A stretch of DNA of 39,125 nt from WHTX01 sp038255145 (GTDB lineage Bacteria > Actinomycetota > Acidimicrobiia > Acidimicrobiales > CAIXPF01), in contig JBBSLP010000059.1 in NCBI GenBank assembly GCA_038255145.1, forward strand, positions 1 to 39,125. Direction: 5' to 3'. Each line of letters opens with the position of its first letter. Positions within the stretch are counted from its first letter, which is position 1. This document shows positions 7,156 through 15,437 of the stretch, one piece after another. The notes beneath the pieces are model-generated. The model saw nothing but the letters and a program-made list of their open reading frames with translations. It made no database searches and was not told where the DNA came from. The translations under genes were made by a program, and so were the position numbers.

Positions 7156-7680
7156 TCAGCGGGTGCCGTACTCGGCCAGCAGGGCGTCGCGGTAGGCGTG
7201 GAGGAACTCGACGGCGGTGAGCGGTCCCGTCTGAGGGCAGGTCCCCACCGGTTGCGGGTGGCCAGGATCTGCTCGCGCAGGATGTCGGCGTGGCCCCCGT
7301 GTTGCGCGAGCTCGCGGAGCACCTGGAGCTGCAGTGCCCACACCGGGCGCTTGCCGCGACCGTCGACCACGGCGTCGAGGGTGAGGCGGGCCAACGTGCG
7401 GCGCGACACCTCGCATCGACGCCGATGCGCCTCCCGGACGGACGCGATCGTATCCGTGTCCTCGGCGGAGGACCGGCCGCTGATGGCCTGGTCGAACCAC
7501 ACGCCCTCCACGTAGGTGACGTGCTCGAGCAACCCCGGCAGCGTGGTCTTCGAGGGAGTCGTGCAGCGCGGCCCGATGGACGTCGAGCAGCTCGTCGAGA
7601 CGGCACCAGGCGCCGTCGCGCCTCGTCCTCGTTCAGGCCGTCCAGGGATGCCGGATCGAGGGATGCCCCCTACGGTTGGT
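7156..7680 (-). pseudogene. Frameshifted DinB/DUF664-type protein
   Basis: Fragments of one DinB-like four-helix protein lie in different reverse frames. They are LDPASLDGLNEDEARRRLVPS (7610-7680), then TTLPGLLEHVTYVEGVWF, ELAQHGGHADILREQIL, and finally PLTAVEFLHAYRDALLAEYG ending at TGA 7156. HGGHADILREQ is the family's conserved metal-site region. At least two frameshifts separate the parts, and no start codon is evident. Intact relatives are mycothiol- or bacillithiol-dependent enzymes or have unknown roles. Sequencing error cannot be excluded. Confidence 0.75.
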
Positions 7681-7696
7681 CGATGCCAACCTCCGG

Positions 7697-8329
7697 TCAG
7701 GGGCGGCTCAGGCCGTGGAAGACGAGGTCGCAGATCTCCTCGGTGGCGGCATCGACGTCGAGCGGGTGGCCGCGCAGGGTGGCGTCCATGGCCAGCCCCC
7801 AGCACATGCCGAACACGGCGGTGGCGATGACCTGGGGGGCGAACTCACGGTGGCTCCACGACGCCAGGTTGCTCTTGGCGACGTCGGCGATGGAGCCGAG
7901 CAGGACGGCGACCCTGTCCCGGTAGAACGTGGCGCCGGTCTGTCGGTCGGCGAACAGCACCACCCCGAGCAGGGGCAGGGAGTCCTCCAGGGTCTCCAGG
8001 AGGTTGTGCACGAACGCCCGCGTGTTGGCGCGCTGACGGTCGTCGGTCCCCGGCGGCAGCGCGTGGGCGTCCCGGTAGAGCCCGTCGACGACGTCCTGCA
8101 GAGGGGCGAGCACCGCCGCCTCGAACAGCTCGTCCTTGGACGAGAAGTGCTGGTAGATCAGGGCTTCGTTGATGCCGGCGACCCGGGCGATCTCCTTGGT
8201 TCGGGCCCCTCGGAGGCCCGATTCGAGGAACACCCGTCGGGCTGCCCCCAGGATCTGCTGGCGCCGTTGCGCCTTTGTCAGGCGGCGCCCACCCATCTCC
8301 CCCCATCCGTCGTTCCTGTCCTCTCCCAC
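7697..8329 (-). CDS. TetR-family transcriptional regulator
   Basis: Repressor-type protein of about 210 residues. The HTH is seen in RRQQILGAARRVFLESG, TKEIARVAGINEALIYQHF and SSKDELFEA, followed by an all-helical ligand domain ending in EEICDLVFHGL. GTG 8329 has a strong AGGGGGG ribosome site; ATG 8296 is the alternative. Its 5' end overlaps the 3' end of the monooxygenase gene by 52 bp (19 bp if ATG 8296 is used), so it is the last gene of the esterase-monooxygenase-TetR operon. It probably controls that operon through the inverted repeat at 11360-11382. Confidence 0.9.
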   Translation of the reverse strand: MGEDRNDGWGEMGGRRLTKAQRRQQILGAARRVFLESGLRGARTKEIARVAGINEALIYQHFSSKDELFEAAVLAPLQDVVDGLYRDAHALPPGTDDRQRANTRAFVHNLLETLEDSLPLLGVVLFADRQTGATFYRDRVAVLLGSIADVAKSNLASWSHREFAPQVIATAVFGMCWGLAMDATLRGHPLDVDAATEEICDLVFHGLSRP

Positions 8330-9993
8330 CGTGACCCCCCTGACGGGGGCAGGCGGAGCGGGCGACGGCCGAAGTGGAAGCCGTGATACCCCTGGTCGGT
8401 GGACTCGGTCGCCTTGTCGCGCCAGGCGCCGAGCCCTCCGATGTAGAGCAGGAAGCGCTTGGCCTTGCCCGGGACGTTGGCCCCCGTGTACCAGGCCGAA
8501 TCGGCGACGAGGAAGGCGCCGGCGCTCGACAGGACGTGCTCGGTCCACGCCTCCTCGGCCTCGTCGTCGACCTCGATGCGGTCATAGCCGTTCCCGAAGA
8601 GCTCCTTGACCAGCCCGGTGACGAAATCCACCTGGTCTTCGGTGCCCCGGGGCACGTTCGAGAACGCCAGGTGCGGCCCCCCGACGAAGAACAGGTTGGG
8701 GAAGCCCGGGCTCTGGATGCCGAGGAACGTACGGGGCCCGTCGGCCCAGTAGTCGACCAGGCGCTGGCCACCGCTGCCCACGATGCCCATGCGGGTCAGG
8801 GCGCCGGTGACGGCATCGAAGCCGGTGGCCCAGATGATGACGTCGACGATCTCCTCACCGGCGCTGGTCACGACACCCGCTTCGGTGATGCGTTCGATCG
8901 GCGTCTCGTTCAGGTCGACCAGGTGGACGGTGTCGCGGTTGTACGCCTCGTAGTAGCCGGACTCCATCGGCGGCCGCTTCATGCCGTAGCCGTGATCCTT
9001 GGGGATGAGCTTCTCGGCGACGGCGGGGTCGTGGACCCGACCGCGGATCTTGTCGGCCAGGAACGCCGAGAACTCGGCGTTCGCCTTGGGGTCGACGAGG
9101 AGATCGGCGTAGTTGCTGAACAGCTTGGCGAACCCGCGCTTCTGGTAGAGCTCCTCGTAGAACGCGGCCCGCTGCTCGGCCGTGTCGTCGAAGGTCGCCT
9201 TGGTGCCGTCGACGTGGAGGAACCCGGCGAAGGTCGACCGCACCATGCGGTAGATCTCGTCGTAGCTGGCCTTGATCTCGGCTTGCTCCTGCTCGGTGAT
9301 GGGCCCGTTGTTCAGCGGCGCGCACCAGTTCGGCGTGCGCTGGTACACGGTGATCGACGCCGCCTCCGTGGCGATGGCCGGCAGCAACTGCACGGCGCTC
9401 GCCCCCGTGCCGATGAGGGCGACGCGCTTGCCCTGCAGGTCGACGGGTTCCTTCGGCCACAGGCCGGTGTGGACGACCTCGCCGCGGAAGTCGTCCTTGC
9501 CGGGGATGTCGGGGGTGAAGGGCGCAGACAGGACCCCGGTGGCGGCGATCACCACCTTGGCCCGGGTCGTGCCCCCATCGCCGGTGCGCAGCTCCCAGGT
9601 GTTGGACGAGTCGTCGAAGATGGCCGCCTCGACGCGGGTGTTGAACCGGAAGTGGTCACGCAACCCGAAGCGGTCCACCACGAAGTTCAGATAGCGCTCC
9701 GTCTCCGGCTGGCCGGCGAAGTGCTCGGACCACTCCCACTCCTCTTGGAGCTCCTTGGAGAAGAAGTAGCCGTAGCTGTAGCTCTCGGAATCGAAGCGGG
9801 CCTGTGGGTAGCGGTTCCAGTACCAGGTGCCGCCCACCCCACTGCCGGCCTCGAGCACGACGACCGACAGGCCCGTGCCCACCAGGGTGTGCAGCTGGTG
9901 GATGCCCGATATGCCGGCGCCGATGATCACGACGTCGTACTGATCTGTCGCCGTCGTGTCGCCATCGCGGGTGGTTGCTGCGCTCGTTGTCAT
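8278..9993 (-). CDS. Baeyer-Villiger type flavin monooxygenase
   Basis: FAD- and NADPH-dependent enzyme inserting oxygen next to a ketone to give an ester or lactone. DVVIIGAGISGI is the N-terminal FAD fold, VLEAGSGVGGTWYWNRYP follows, and FRGEVVHTGLWP matches the class fingerprint FxGxxxHxxxWP. ALIGTGASAVQ is the NADPH-binding fold, and ATGFDAVTGAL is the C-terminal ATG region. At 571 residues it fits the cyclohexanone/phenylacetone group; substrate unknown. ATG 9993 has AGGGGGA upstream. The family usually ends near GYHGFHFG; about 28 extra residues run into the TetR start, suggesting a lost stop. An esterase gene lies upstream. Confidence 0.93.
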   Translation of the reverse strand: MTTSAATTRDGDTTATDQYDVVIIGAGISGIHQLHTLVGTGLSVVVLEAGSGVGGTWYWNRYPQARFDSESYSYGYFFSKELQEEWEWSEHFAGQPETERYLNFVVDRFGLRDHFRFNTRVEAAIFDDSSNTWELRTGDGGTTRAKVVIAATGVLSAPFTPDIPGKDDFRGEVVHTGLWPKEPVDLQGKRVALIGTGASAVQLLPAIATEAASITVYQRTPNWCAPLNNGPITEQEQAEIKASYDEIYRMVRSTFAGFLHVDGTKATFDDTAEQRAAFYEELYQKRGFAKLFSNYADLLVDPKANAEFSAFLADKIRGRVHDPAVAEKLIPKDHGYGMKRPPMESGYYEAYNRDTVHLVDLNETPIERITEAGVVTSAGEEIVDVIIWATGFDAVTGALTRMGIVGSGGQRLVDYWADGPRTFLGIQSPGFPNLFFVGGPHLAFSNVPRGTEDQVDFVTGLVKELFGNGYDRIEVDDEAEEAWTEHVLSSAGAFLVADSAWYTGANVPGKAKRFLLYIGGLGAWRDKATESTDQGYHGFHFGRRPLRLPPSGGSRWERTGTTDGGRWVGAA

Positions 9994-10021
9994 GATGTCC
10001 CCCTTGGTGCGTGCGGTCAGC

Positions 10022-11116
10022 TCAGCGGAGTGAGTTGGCGAAGCCGTTGACATCACGGATCGTCGCCGCGTACACGTCGGGCATCGCCGCCCGGCAGAAC
10101 ACGTCGGTGCCGTGGGCCGTGCCCAGCACCATGCGCCCCACGGCGCTGGTCCCCGCGTCGCGCAGCCGGCGGTAGTACTCCATGCCCTCGTCACGCAGGG
10201 GGTCGAGCTCGTTCACCGAGATCACGTGGGGCGGCATCCCCGCCAGGTCGGCGTCGGTCGCCCGCAGCGGCCAGCACGTCGGCTCGCCGGCGTGCGCACC
10301 GCCGGGGTCGTACACGTTGGACAGCACCGGCATGGAGTCCCGACCGATGAAGTAGCCGTCGTTCTCGACGAGCGAGGCCAGCCGGGCCGGCGGATCGGCC
10401 CACTCGTTGGAGATGTAGGGGCATTGGGCGTACACCCCGGAGATGACGTCCAACCAACCCTCCTTCTTGGCCTTGTGGGTCAGGGCCAGGGCGAGGTTGG
10501 CGCCACCCGACTCCCCCATCACCACGACGTGGGAGGCGCCGAGCTCGTCGAGGTGGTCGGACACCCAGCGCAGCCCTGCGGCGCAGTCCTCCAGCCCGGC
10601 CGGGTACGGGTGGTTGCCCAGGGCGCCGCCACCGTTGCGGAACTCGACCCCGACGACGACCAGGCCGCTAGCGGCAAGCTCGTCGCGGAGGCGCTGGTAG
10701 ACGGCGTTGGCGGCGCGGATGAGGACCATGCCGCCGCCGTGCACGTGGTAGATGCACGGCAGCGGCCCGTCGACGTCGACGGGCCGGTGCACGTAGAGGT
10801 GCAGTTCGTCGCCTGCGGGGCCGGTGATCGTCGTGGTCTGCGACATCACCCCCGACACCGGCGGCACCCCCTCGACCATGGCGGCCATGAGGCCCTCGAA
10901 CCCGACCTCCGCCATCGCGGCGTGCTCGAGTTGGGCCTCGAACGGATCGTCGGCCGTCACCGGCGTGGGCTCGGGATGGCCCTCGGCGCCGAGGGCGGCG
11001 AACGCGGCCACCATCCGGGGATCGGCGCGGGGGTCGTCCCGCAGGGACCGGTTCGGGTCGCCGAGGCGGCCGGGCCGCTCGACACCTGCGGACGACTTCG
11101 AGAGCACATCGGTCAT
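10022..11116 (-). CDS. Alpha/beta hydrolase, hormone-sensitive-lipase family esterase
   Basis: Esterase of the HSL group: oxyanion motif HVHGGGM, nucleophile elbow MGESGGAN, acid in VNELDPLRDEG and His in LGTAHGTDVF. Acting with the monooxygenase 28 bp downstream it would cleave the ester made from a ketone, a well-known pairing. ATG 11116 (MTDVLSKS) has AGGGGGA upstream and gives 364 residues. An in-frame ATG at 11287 also has AGGGGGA; the extra 57 residues are basic and low in structure and may be the residue of a lost first gene. Confidence 0.92.
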   Translation of the reverse strand: MTDVLSKSSAGVERPGRLGDPNRSLRDDPRADPRMVAAFAALGAEGHPEPTPVTADDPFEAQLEHAAMAEVGFEGLMAAMVEGVPPVSGVMSQTTTITGPAGDELHLYVHRPVDVDGPLPCIYHVHGGGMVLIRAANAVYQRLRDELAASGLVVVGVEFRNGGGALGNHPYPAGLEDCAAGLRWVSDHLDELGASHVVVMGESGGANLALALTHKAKKEGWLDVISGVYAQCPYISNEWADPPARLASLVENDGYFIGRDSMPVLSNVYDPGGAHAGEPTCWPLRATDADLAGMPPHVISVNELDPLRDEGMEYYRRLRDAGTSAVGRMVLGTAHGTDVFCRAAMPDVYAATIRDVNGFANSLR

Positions 11117-11359
11117 TGGATCCCCCTGCGGTTGGCGTCTACCTGTGGCACGCATCGGAGGCGCGGCACGATCCCCTGTCAGCCCGACCAGGTCGCTCGC
11201 GGCGCGTTCCCGCCGCAACCGGCGCGTGGCGGCCGACCTCGCCGGCCCGGGCGCGCTGCGCCGGCCGATGTCAGGAGGCGTCGTCATGCCACATCCCCCT
11301 TGCGGCACTGAGACCGCGGAAGCCGTCGACCTCCGCCCCCCGACGGATGTCGCGACCTC

Positions 11360-11395
11360 GAGAGCGACCTTAGTAAGCTCTCACCCACACGTCAA
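11360..11395 (-). promoter_or_regulatory. Promoter and candidate TetR operator of the esterase-monooxygenase operon
   Basis: On the reverse strand TTGACG (11395-11390), a 17-bp spacer and TAAGGT (11372-11367) form a good sigma70-like promoter reading toward the esterase. An inverted repeat GAGAGC-N11-GCTCTC (11360-11382) covers the -10 element, where a repressor would block RNA polymerase. The operon's own TetR protein is the obvious candidate. The sequence elements are seen; binding is inferred. Confidence 0.55.
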
Positions 11396-11543
11396 CGTCC
11401 CTGCCAGATCAGAAGAGCAAGGGCGACATCGTCATAGCCATCGTGATTCGAACTCCCCGCCCGACCGCTCAGGTCAGCACGCGGTTCGGCAACCCGTCAG
11501 CGGTCGTGCAGGGCGATGTGCCGCACGGACCCCGTCGACGTCG

Positions 11544-11613
11544 ATCATTCGTACGGGATCATTCGCACGGGACCATTCGTACGGGACCATTCGTACGGGA
11601 TCATTCGCACGGG
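11544..11613. repeat. Five tandem 14-bp repeats
   Basis: Consensus AYCATTCGYACGGG repeated five times without gaps; units vary only at two pyrimidine positions. Each unit contains the near-palindrome CGTACG. It lies in non-coding DNA, about 150 bp beyond the esterase promoter and about 95 bp from the kinase stop. It may be a multi-site protein-binding array or a simple minisatellite. There are no spacers, so it is not CRISPR. Confidence 0.85.
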
Positions 11614-11709
11614 ACCACGCCCATCAGGGCCGGCCACTCGTCCACGAACTCATCTGAGCACCACACCGTGCCGATGCGCAGGGGGTCTCGAGCGGTGGTG
11701 AGCTCGCCG

Positions 11710-13845
11710 TCATCCTCCGTCGGCGCCGGGGAGATCATCCTCGGACCCGGCGGCGCCGACCGCCTCCGTGGTCCGCCAACGGGGGGAAAGGGTCAGGGCG
11801 ACACCGGCAGCCACGGCAAGCACGGCGAAGCCGACCATGGCCGTGATGTCCGCAGCCAGGGGGTGCAGGTCGATCACGACCACCCCACGGGCGTTGACCG
11901 CCAGGGTCAGGGTCCACGTGACGCCCACCACCAACAGCAGCTTCCACGCCGTCGAGGACCCACGACCCCTGAGCCACACGACGGACCAGAGGACGAACAG
12001 GGCCACGGGCGCCAGGAGGATCCAGGCCCGCGACGACGCGTAGATGTCGGTCGGGTAGGCGACCATGTAGTCGTACTCGCCGTCGGCCTTGTTGACGGCG
12101 CCGATGAAGCCGACGAACACCAGGATCGCACCGACGAGCACAAGGACCAGCGACGGCACCTGCATCGGCCGGCGCCCCCGCCGTCGGGGCCCGGCGGGGA
12201 GCACCGCCACCGCGGCCACGCCCAACGTCAGGCTGATCCAGCTCAGCCACACCGCTTTGGCCCACGACCCGCCGTCGGTGTCCGTGGTCGCACCCAGGCT
12301 GAGGGGCAGGGTCACGTCACCGAACCACACGATCAGGGCGCCGGTGGCCAGAGCCCGGGTCTCGGTCAGGTCGCGGCGCCTGGCGTACACCACCAGGGGC
12401 AGGGCCAGAGCGAGGACGGGGATCCACGCCGACAGGTCGAACCAGCTGTTGCCGTCCAGGCTGGTCCCGTCGTAGCCCAGCTCGGCGCTGTTGACGAGAC
12501 CGCCGGACACGACCGCCAGACCCAGGGCGACCAGCCCGGCCACGATGCGGAGATCAGGGCGCACGGCGGCCCGGGAGGGTCGGCTCGACGGGCCGGTCGG
12601 GGGCGGGCCGAAGACCAGGTCCTCGCCCGTCCACGCCATGTCCGGGTCGCCAGGCGCGACCGCCGGTGGGCTCCAGGCCACGTCGGGTCCGGGGGGCACG
12701 ACCGCAGGTGCGGCCCAGGGCATCGCGGCCGGGGCCACGGCTGGTTCGATGCGGGCCACCTCGGCTTCGGTCCACACCTCGTCGGGGTCGGTGCGGGCCG
12801 CGTAGAGCGCGGGCTCGGGATCGGCGCCGACGTAGGGTCCAGAGGGTGCGGGAGCCGTTCGCAGGCCCAGCAGCTCGGCCACCGTGGGCCCGTCCTCCCC
12901 GGTCGCCTCTGCGTCGTGGGACCCCTTGTCGGGCAGCTCCGCCTCGGGGGGCGCCGATGACGACGCCGGGGGAGGTGCCGCGGGCACCTCGGGCCGTCCG
13001 GGGATGACCCGACCCCGGTCCGACGACGTCCGTAGCAGCTCACCGAGCTCGAGTGCAGACTGCGGCCGATCGCCGGGGTCCTTGGCCATGGCCGCCCGGA
13101 TGGTGTCGGCCAGGCCGGGCCCGACGCCCCGGGACCGCAGGTCGGGCGGTTCGGCGTTGCCGATGCGGTTGAGGACCATGAAGACGTTGACGTCGTCGCC
13201 GTCGATGTAGGCCGGACCACCGTTGAGCAGGGCGAACAGGGTGGCGCCGAGCGAATAGATGTCCCACGCCGGCGTCACCCCCCCACCCACGAAGGCTTCT
13301 GGCGGCCCATAGGCCCAGGTGACGACGCTGAGGCCCGTCATGGAGATGGAGACCGAGGCGTCGCTGAGCCTGGCGGCACCGAAGTCGGACAGGGCCGGGT
13401 TGCCCGAGTCGGAGATGAGGATGTTCCCGGGCTTGATGTCACGGTGCACCACGCCCTGGTCGTGGGTGTACTGCAGGGCATCGCACAGCTTGATGCCCAG
13501 GTCGGTGACCTGTTGCTGGGCCACCGGGCCCGACGCCATCAGGGTGGCCAGGGAACCGCGTCCGTAGAAGGGCAGGATGAGGTACGGATGCCCGTGGGCG
13601 GACCGGCCCACGTCGTACACCGGGGCGATGAAGGGGTGCTGGGACAGGCGGGCCGCCACCCTGGCCTCGCGCAGGAAGTGATCGGCGGTGTTCCCGTCGA
13701 GGGCGGACGCGTTGATGACCTTGACGGCGACCCGGCGTTGCACGGCGCGCTGGTTGGCCCGGTACACGGTGGAGAAGCCACCCCGGGCGAACTCGACCGC
13801 ATCGTCCACTCCGGAGATCCCCAGGTCCACGACCCGCTCATCCAT
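11710..13845 (-). CDS. Serine/threonine protein kinase with eight-span membrane domain
   Basis: Hanks-type kinase, residues about 15-275: glycine loop ARGGFSTVYRA, Lys42 in VAVKV, Glu60, HRDIKPGN with catalytic Asp136, and DFG at 154-156. The domain looks active. A Pro/Ala-rich linker (about 285-430) follows, then about eight hydrophobic segments (first near IVAGLVALGLAVV, last near VGFAVLAVAAGVAL). PknB-like kinases usually have one span and PASTA repeats, which are absent. The gene follows the TIR-WD40 gene by 48 bp on the same strand, so the two are probably one operon. The kinase domain would face the cytoplasm. Confidence 0.93.
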   Translation of the reverse strand: MDERVVDLGISGVDDAVEFARGGFSTVYRANQRAVQRRVAVKVINASALDGNTADHFLREARVAARLSQHPFIAPVYDVGRSAHGHPYLILPFYGRGSLATLMASGPVAQQQVTDLGIKLCDALQYTHDQGVVHRDIKPGNILISDSGNPALSDFGAARLSDASVSISMTGLSVVTWAYGPPEAFVGGGVTPAWDIYSLGATLFALLNGGPAYIDGDDVNVFMVLNRIGNAEPPDLRSRGVGPGLADTIRAAMAKDPGDRPQSALELGELLRTSSDRGRVIPGRPEVPAAPPPASSSAPPEAELPDKGSHDAEATGEDGPTVAELLGLRTAPAPSGPYVGADPEPALYAARTDPDEVWTEAEVARIEPAVAPAAMPWAAPAVVPPGPDVAWSPPAVAPGDPDMAWTGEDLVFGPPPTGPSSRPSRAAVRPDLRIVAGLVALGLAVVSGGLVNSAELGYDGTSLDGNSWFDLSAWIPVLALALPLVVYARRRDLTETRALATGALIVWFGDVTLPLSLGATTDTDGGSWAKAVWLSWISLTLGVAAVAVLPAGPRRRGRRPMQVPSLVLVLVGAILVFVGFIGAVNKADGEYDYMVAYPTDIYASSRAWILLAPVALFVLWSVVWLRGRGSSTAWKLLLVVGVTWTLTLAVNARGVVVIDLHPLAADITAMVGFAVLAVAAGVALTLSPRWRTTEAVGAAGSEDDLPGADGG

Positions 13846-13893
13846 GTTCGTTCCTCTGACGACAGCCGACGCCCACGAACGTCAGTCCGGAGT

Positions 13894-15237
13894 TCACTCG
13901 CCCGGTGGCGCAAGTCGCCACACCAGGGCCGTTCGATCAGCTGAAGCGGTCACCATCTCCCTACCGTCGTCGCTGAACGCGATGTCCATGACGGGGCCGT
14001 CATGGCGCTTGGTGGAACCGACGCACGAGCCTGACACGAGGTCCCACAACGTGACCGTGCCGTCATAGGAACCAGCGACGGCCAGTCGTCCGTCCGGCGA
14101 AGGGCAGGCGCACAGGACCCGTTCGTCGACGGGACCGAGGACCAGGGTGGTGTCGCCGGTGGACACGTCCCACAACCGCACCGTCTTGTCGTAGCTGGCC
14201 GACAGCACCTGGGACCCTTCGGGCATGGCATGCACACGGACCACCGGAGCGTCGTGGCCGCGCCACACGCTGAGCTGGCGCCCCGTCACCACGTCCCACA
14301 GCCGCACCGTGGTGTCGTCCCCGCCCGACACCACCAGCTGGTCGCGGTAGAACACGTCGCAGGACCACACTGCGGCGCGGTGGCCGTTCAGGGTGCGCAC
14401 GGTGCGCCCGTCCTCGGGATCCCACAACCGCAGCGACTGGTCCGCCGATGCCGAGGCGACCACGCCGCTGATGGGTCCGATCGCGCAGCCCAGGACCCAG
14501 TCGGTGTGCCCGCTCAGCGTCTGGCGGGCGCCCCCGGCCCCGTCCCAGGTCTTCAACGTGGCGTCGGCCGACGTCGTCAGGTAACCGTCGCCCAGACGCC
14601 CCATGCTCCAGATGGCGCGGGCATGGGCCCGCCACGTCCGGGTCGGATTGGGATCACCCTGCTGCCACGTGCGCACGAAGCCCTGGCCGTCGGACGTGGC
14701 CCAGCCCGCCTCGCCCAGGGGGAGGACGGCGGACGCCCAGTTGGCATGGCCCTCGAGGACCTCGACGTCGACGGTGCCCTGATCGATGGCCCGCGCCCAG
14801 CGCACGGCCTGGTTGCCGCTGGGGGCGTAGCGCTCGATGCCCTTGTACAGCTCGGCCAGCCCGTCGGGTTCGGCCAGGTTCGGCCAGCCCGCCAGGTCGA
14901 CCGTCTGCACCAGCCGGAACTGCAGCGGGGGCTGCACGCGGTCGATGAGCACAGGCAGGAGGATCCCCCGTTGGCGACCGTCGTCCGCCTCGGCCCGCAC
15001 CCAATCCGAGTTGATCGACGTCTCCGACCACAGCACGACGACACAGGTCGCGCCGGCGACGGCTTGTTCGATCACGCGGTCATAGGTGGCCCCCGGCGGT
15101 ATGGCCGGGTCCCACCACACGTTGAACCCGTGACGTTCCAGGTCTACGGCAAGTAGTTGGGCGCGTGGACGATCGGCGTGGGCATACGAGATGAAGACGC
15201 TCGACAATCCGGTGATCCTGTCGCAGACGGAACCCAT
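13894..15237 (-). CDS. TIR domain-WD40 repeat protein
   Basis: The N-terminal TIR domain (about 13-125) opens with SSVFISYAHADRPRAQ, then GFNVWWDPAIPPG, and carries Glu83 in NSDWVRAE, the position of the catalytic Glu of TIR NAD-cleaving enzymes. Seven WD40 repeats follow (about 165-447), each ending in a WD-like dipeptide (for example SADQSLRLWD, GDDTTVRLWD, SYDKTVRLWD), enough for one complete propeller. Bacterial TIR proteins often act in antiphage abortive systems, and the propeller could sense or scaffold. ATG 15237 has no Shine-Dalgarno; TTG at residue 11 with AGGA upstream is an alternative. TATAGCGT on the reverse strand (15274-15281) may be the -10. Confidence 0.93.
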   Translation of the reverse strand: MGSVCDRITGLSSVFISYAHADRPRAQLLAVDLERHGFNVWWDPAIPPGATYDRVIEQAVAGATCVVVLWSETSINSDWVRAEADDGRQRGILLPVLIDRVQPPLQFRLVQTVDLAGWPNLAEPDGLAELYKGIERYAPSGNQAVRWARAIDQGTVDVEVLEGHANWASAVLPLGEAGWATSDGQGFVRTWQQGDPNPTRTWRAHARAIWSMGRLGDGYLTTSADATLKTWDGAGGARQTLSGHTDWVLGCAIGPISGVVASASADQSLRLWDPEDGRTVRTLNGHRAAVWSCDVFYRDQLVVSGGDDTTVRLWDVVTGRQLSVWRGHDAPVVRVHAMPEGSQVLSASYDKTVRLWDVSTGDTTLVLGPVDERVLCACPSPDGRLAVAGSYDGTVTLWDLVSGSCVGSTKRHDGPVMDIAFSDDGREMVTASADRTALVWRLAPPGE

Positions 15238-15389
15238 GGGGAAGAGGCCAACAGCGTGACGGTGTACGGATCGACGCTATATGGCCTCAGATGCCACATG
15301 CTGCACGATCGTCGGGCATCGGCCGACGGGCGGCGGGGGGCGGTCGTCCACCGCACCGGCCCGGCGCCGTGGCCGCGGCGGCCCCGGAT

Positions 15390-15419
15390 CCGGGTCCGGG
15401 TCCGGGTCCGGGTCCGGGT
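15390..15419. repeat. Hexanucleotide repeat CCGGGT x5
   Basis: Five perfect CCGGGT units end 18 bp before ATG 15438 of the FAD monooxygenase, in the 200-bp divergent region shared with the TIR gene. A weak -10 (TAGACA, 15424-15429) sits between repeat and ATG, so copy-number change would alter the upstream promoter region. Perfect copies suggest recent slippage. Confidence 0.9.
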
Positions 15420-15437
15420 CCTGTAGACACTCCCGCC

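Larger units (their letters stand above)
11117..11709. other. Intergenic region upstream of the esterase operon
   Basis: About 590 bp without a supported gene. It holds a promoter with overlapping inverted repeat (11360-11395) reading left, and a 14-bp tandem repeat array (11544-11613). It lies between the esterase start and the kinase stop, both on the reverse strand. A second candidate esterase start at 11287 is discussed with that gene. Confidence 0.6.

Noticed and set aside
7672..7683. Forward promoter-like CTACGGT before an ATG at 7682
   Set aside because: The frame that follows has no domain and runs antisense to the TetR gene; at most the leftover promoter of a lost gene.
8374..10050. 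Long forward open frame of 558 codons opposite the monooxygenase gene
   Set aside because: Shadow of GC-rich codon bias on the antisense strand; no domain, no ribosome site, and the reverse-strand protein has all motifs. Same judgement for antisense frames at 36630-38444, 4626-5591, 10112-11311, 15719-17806, 18170-19948 and 24614-26329.
11117..11287. 57-residue N-terminal extension of the esterase from ATG 11287
   Set aside because: Has a fair ribosome site but the peptide is basic, unstructured and not typical of the family; ATG 11116 with its own AGGGGGA is preferred.
11440..11465. tRNA T-arm-like sequence (reverse strand GTTCGAATC)
   Set aside because: Flanking bases do not pair into a T-stem and no anticodon or acceptor arms follow.
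11544..11613. CRISPR array
   Set aside because: Units are 14 bp and contiguous with no spacers, and no cas genes are nearby.
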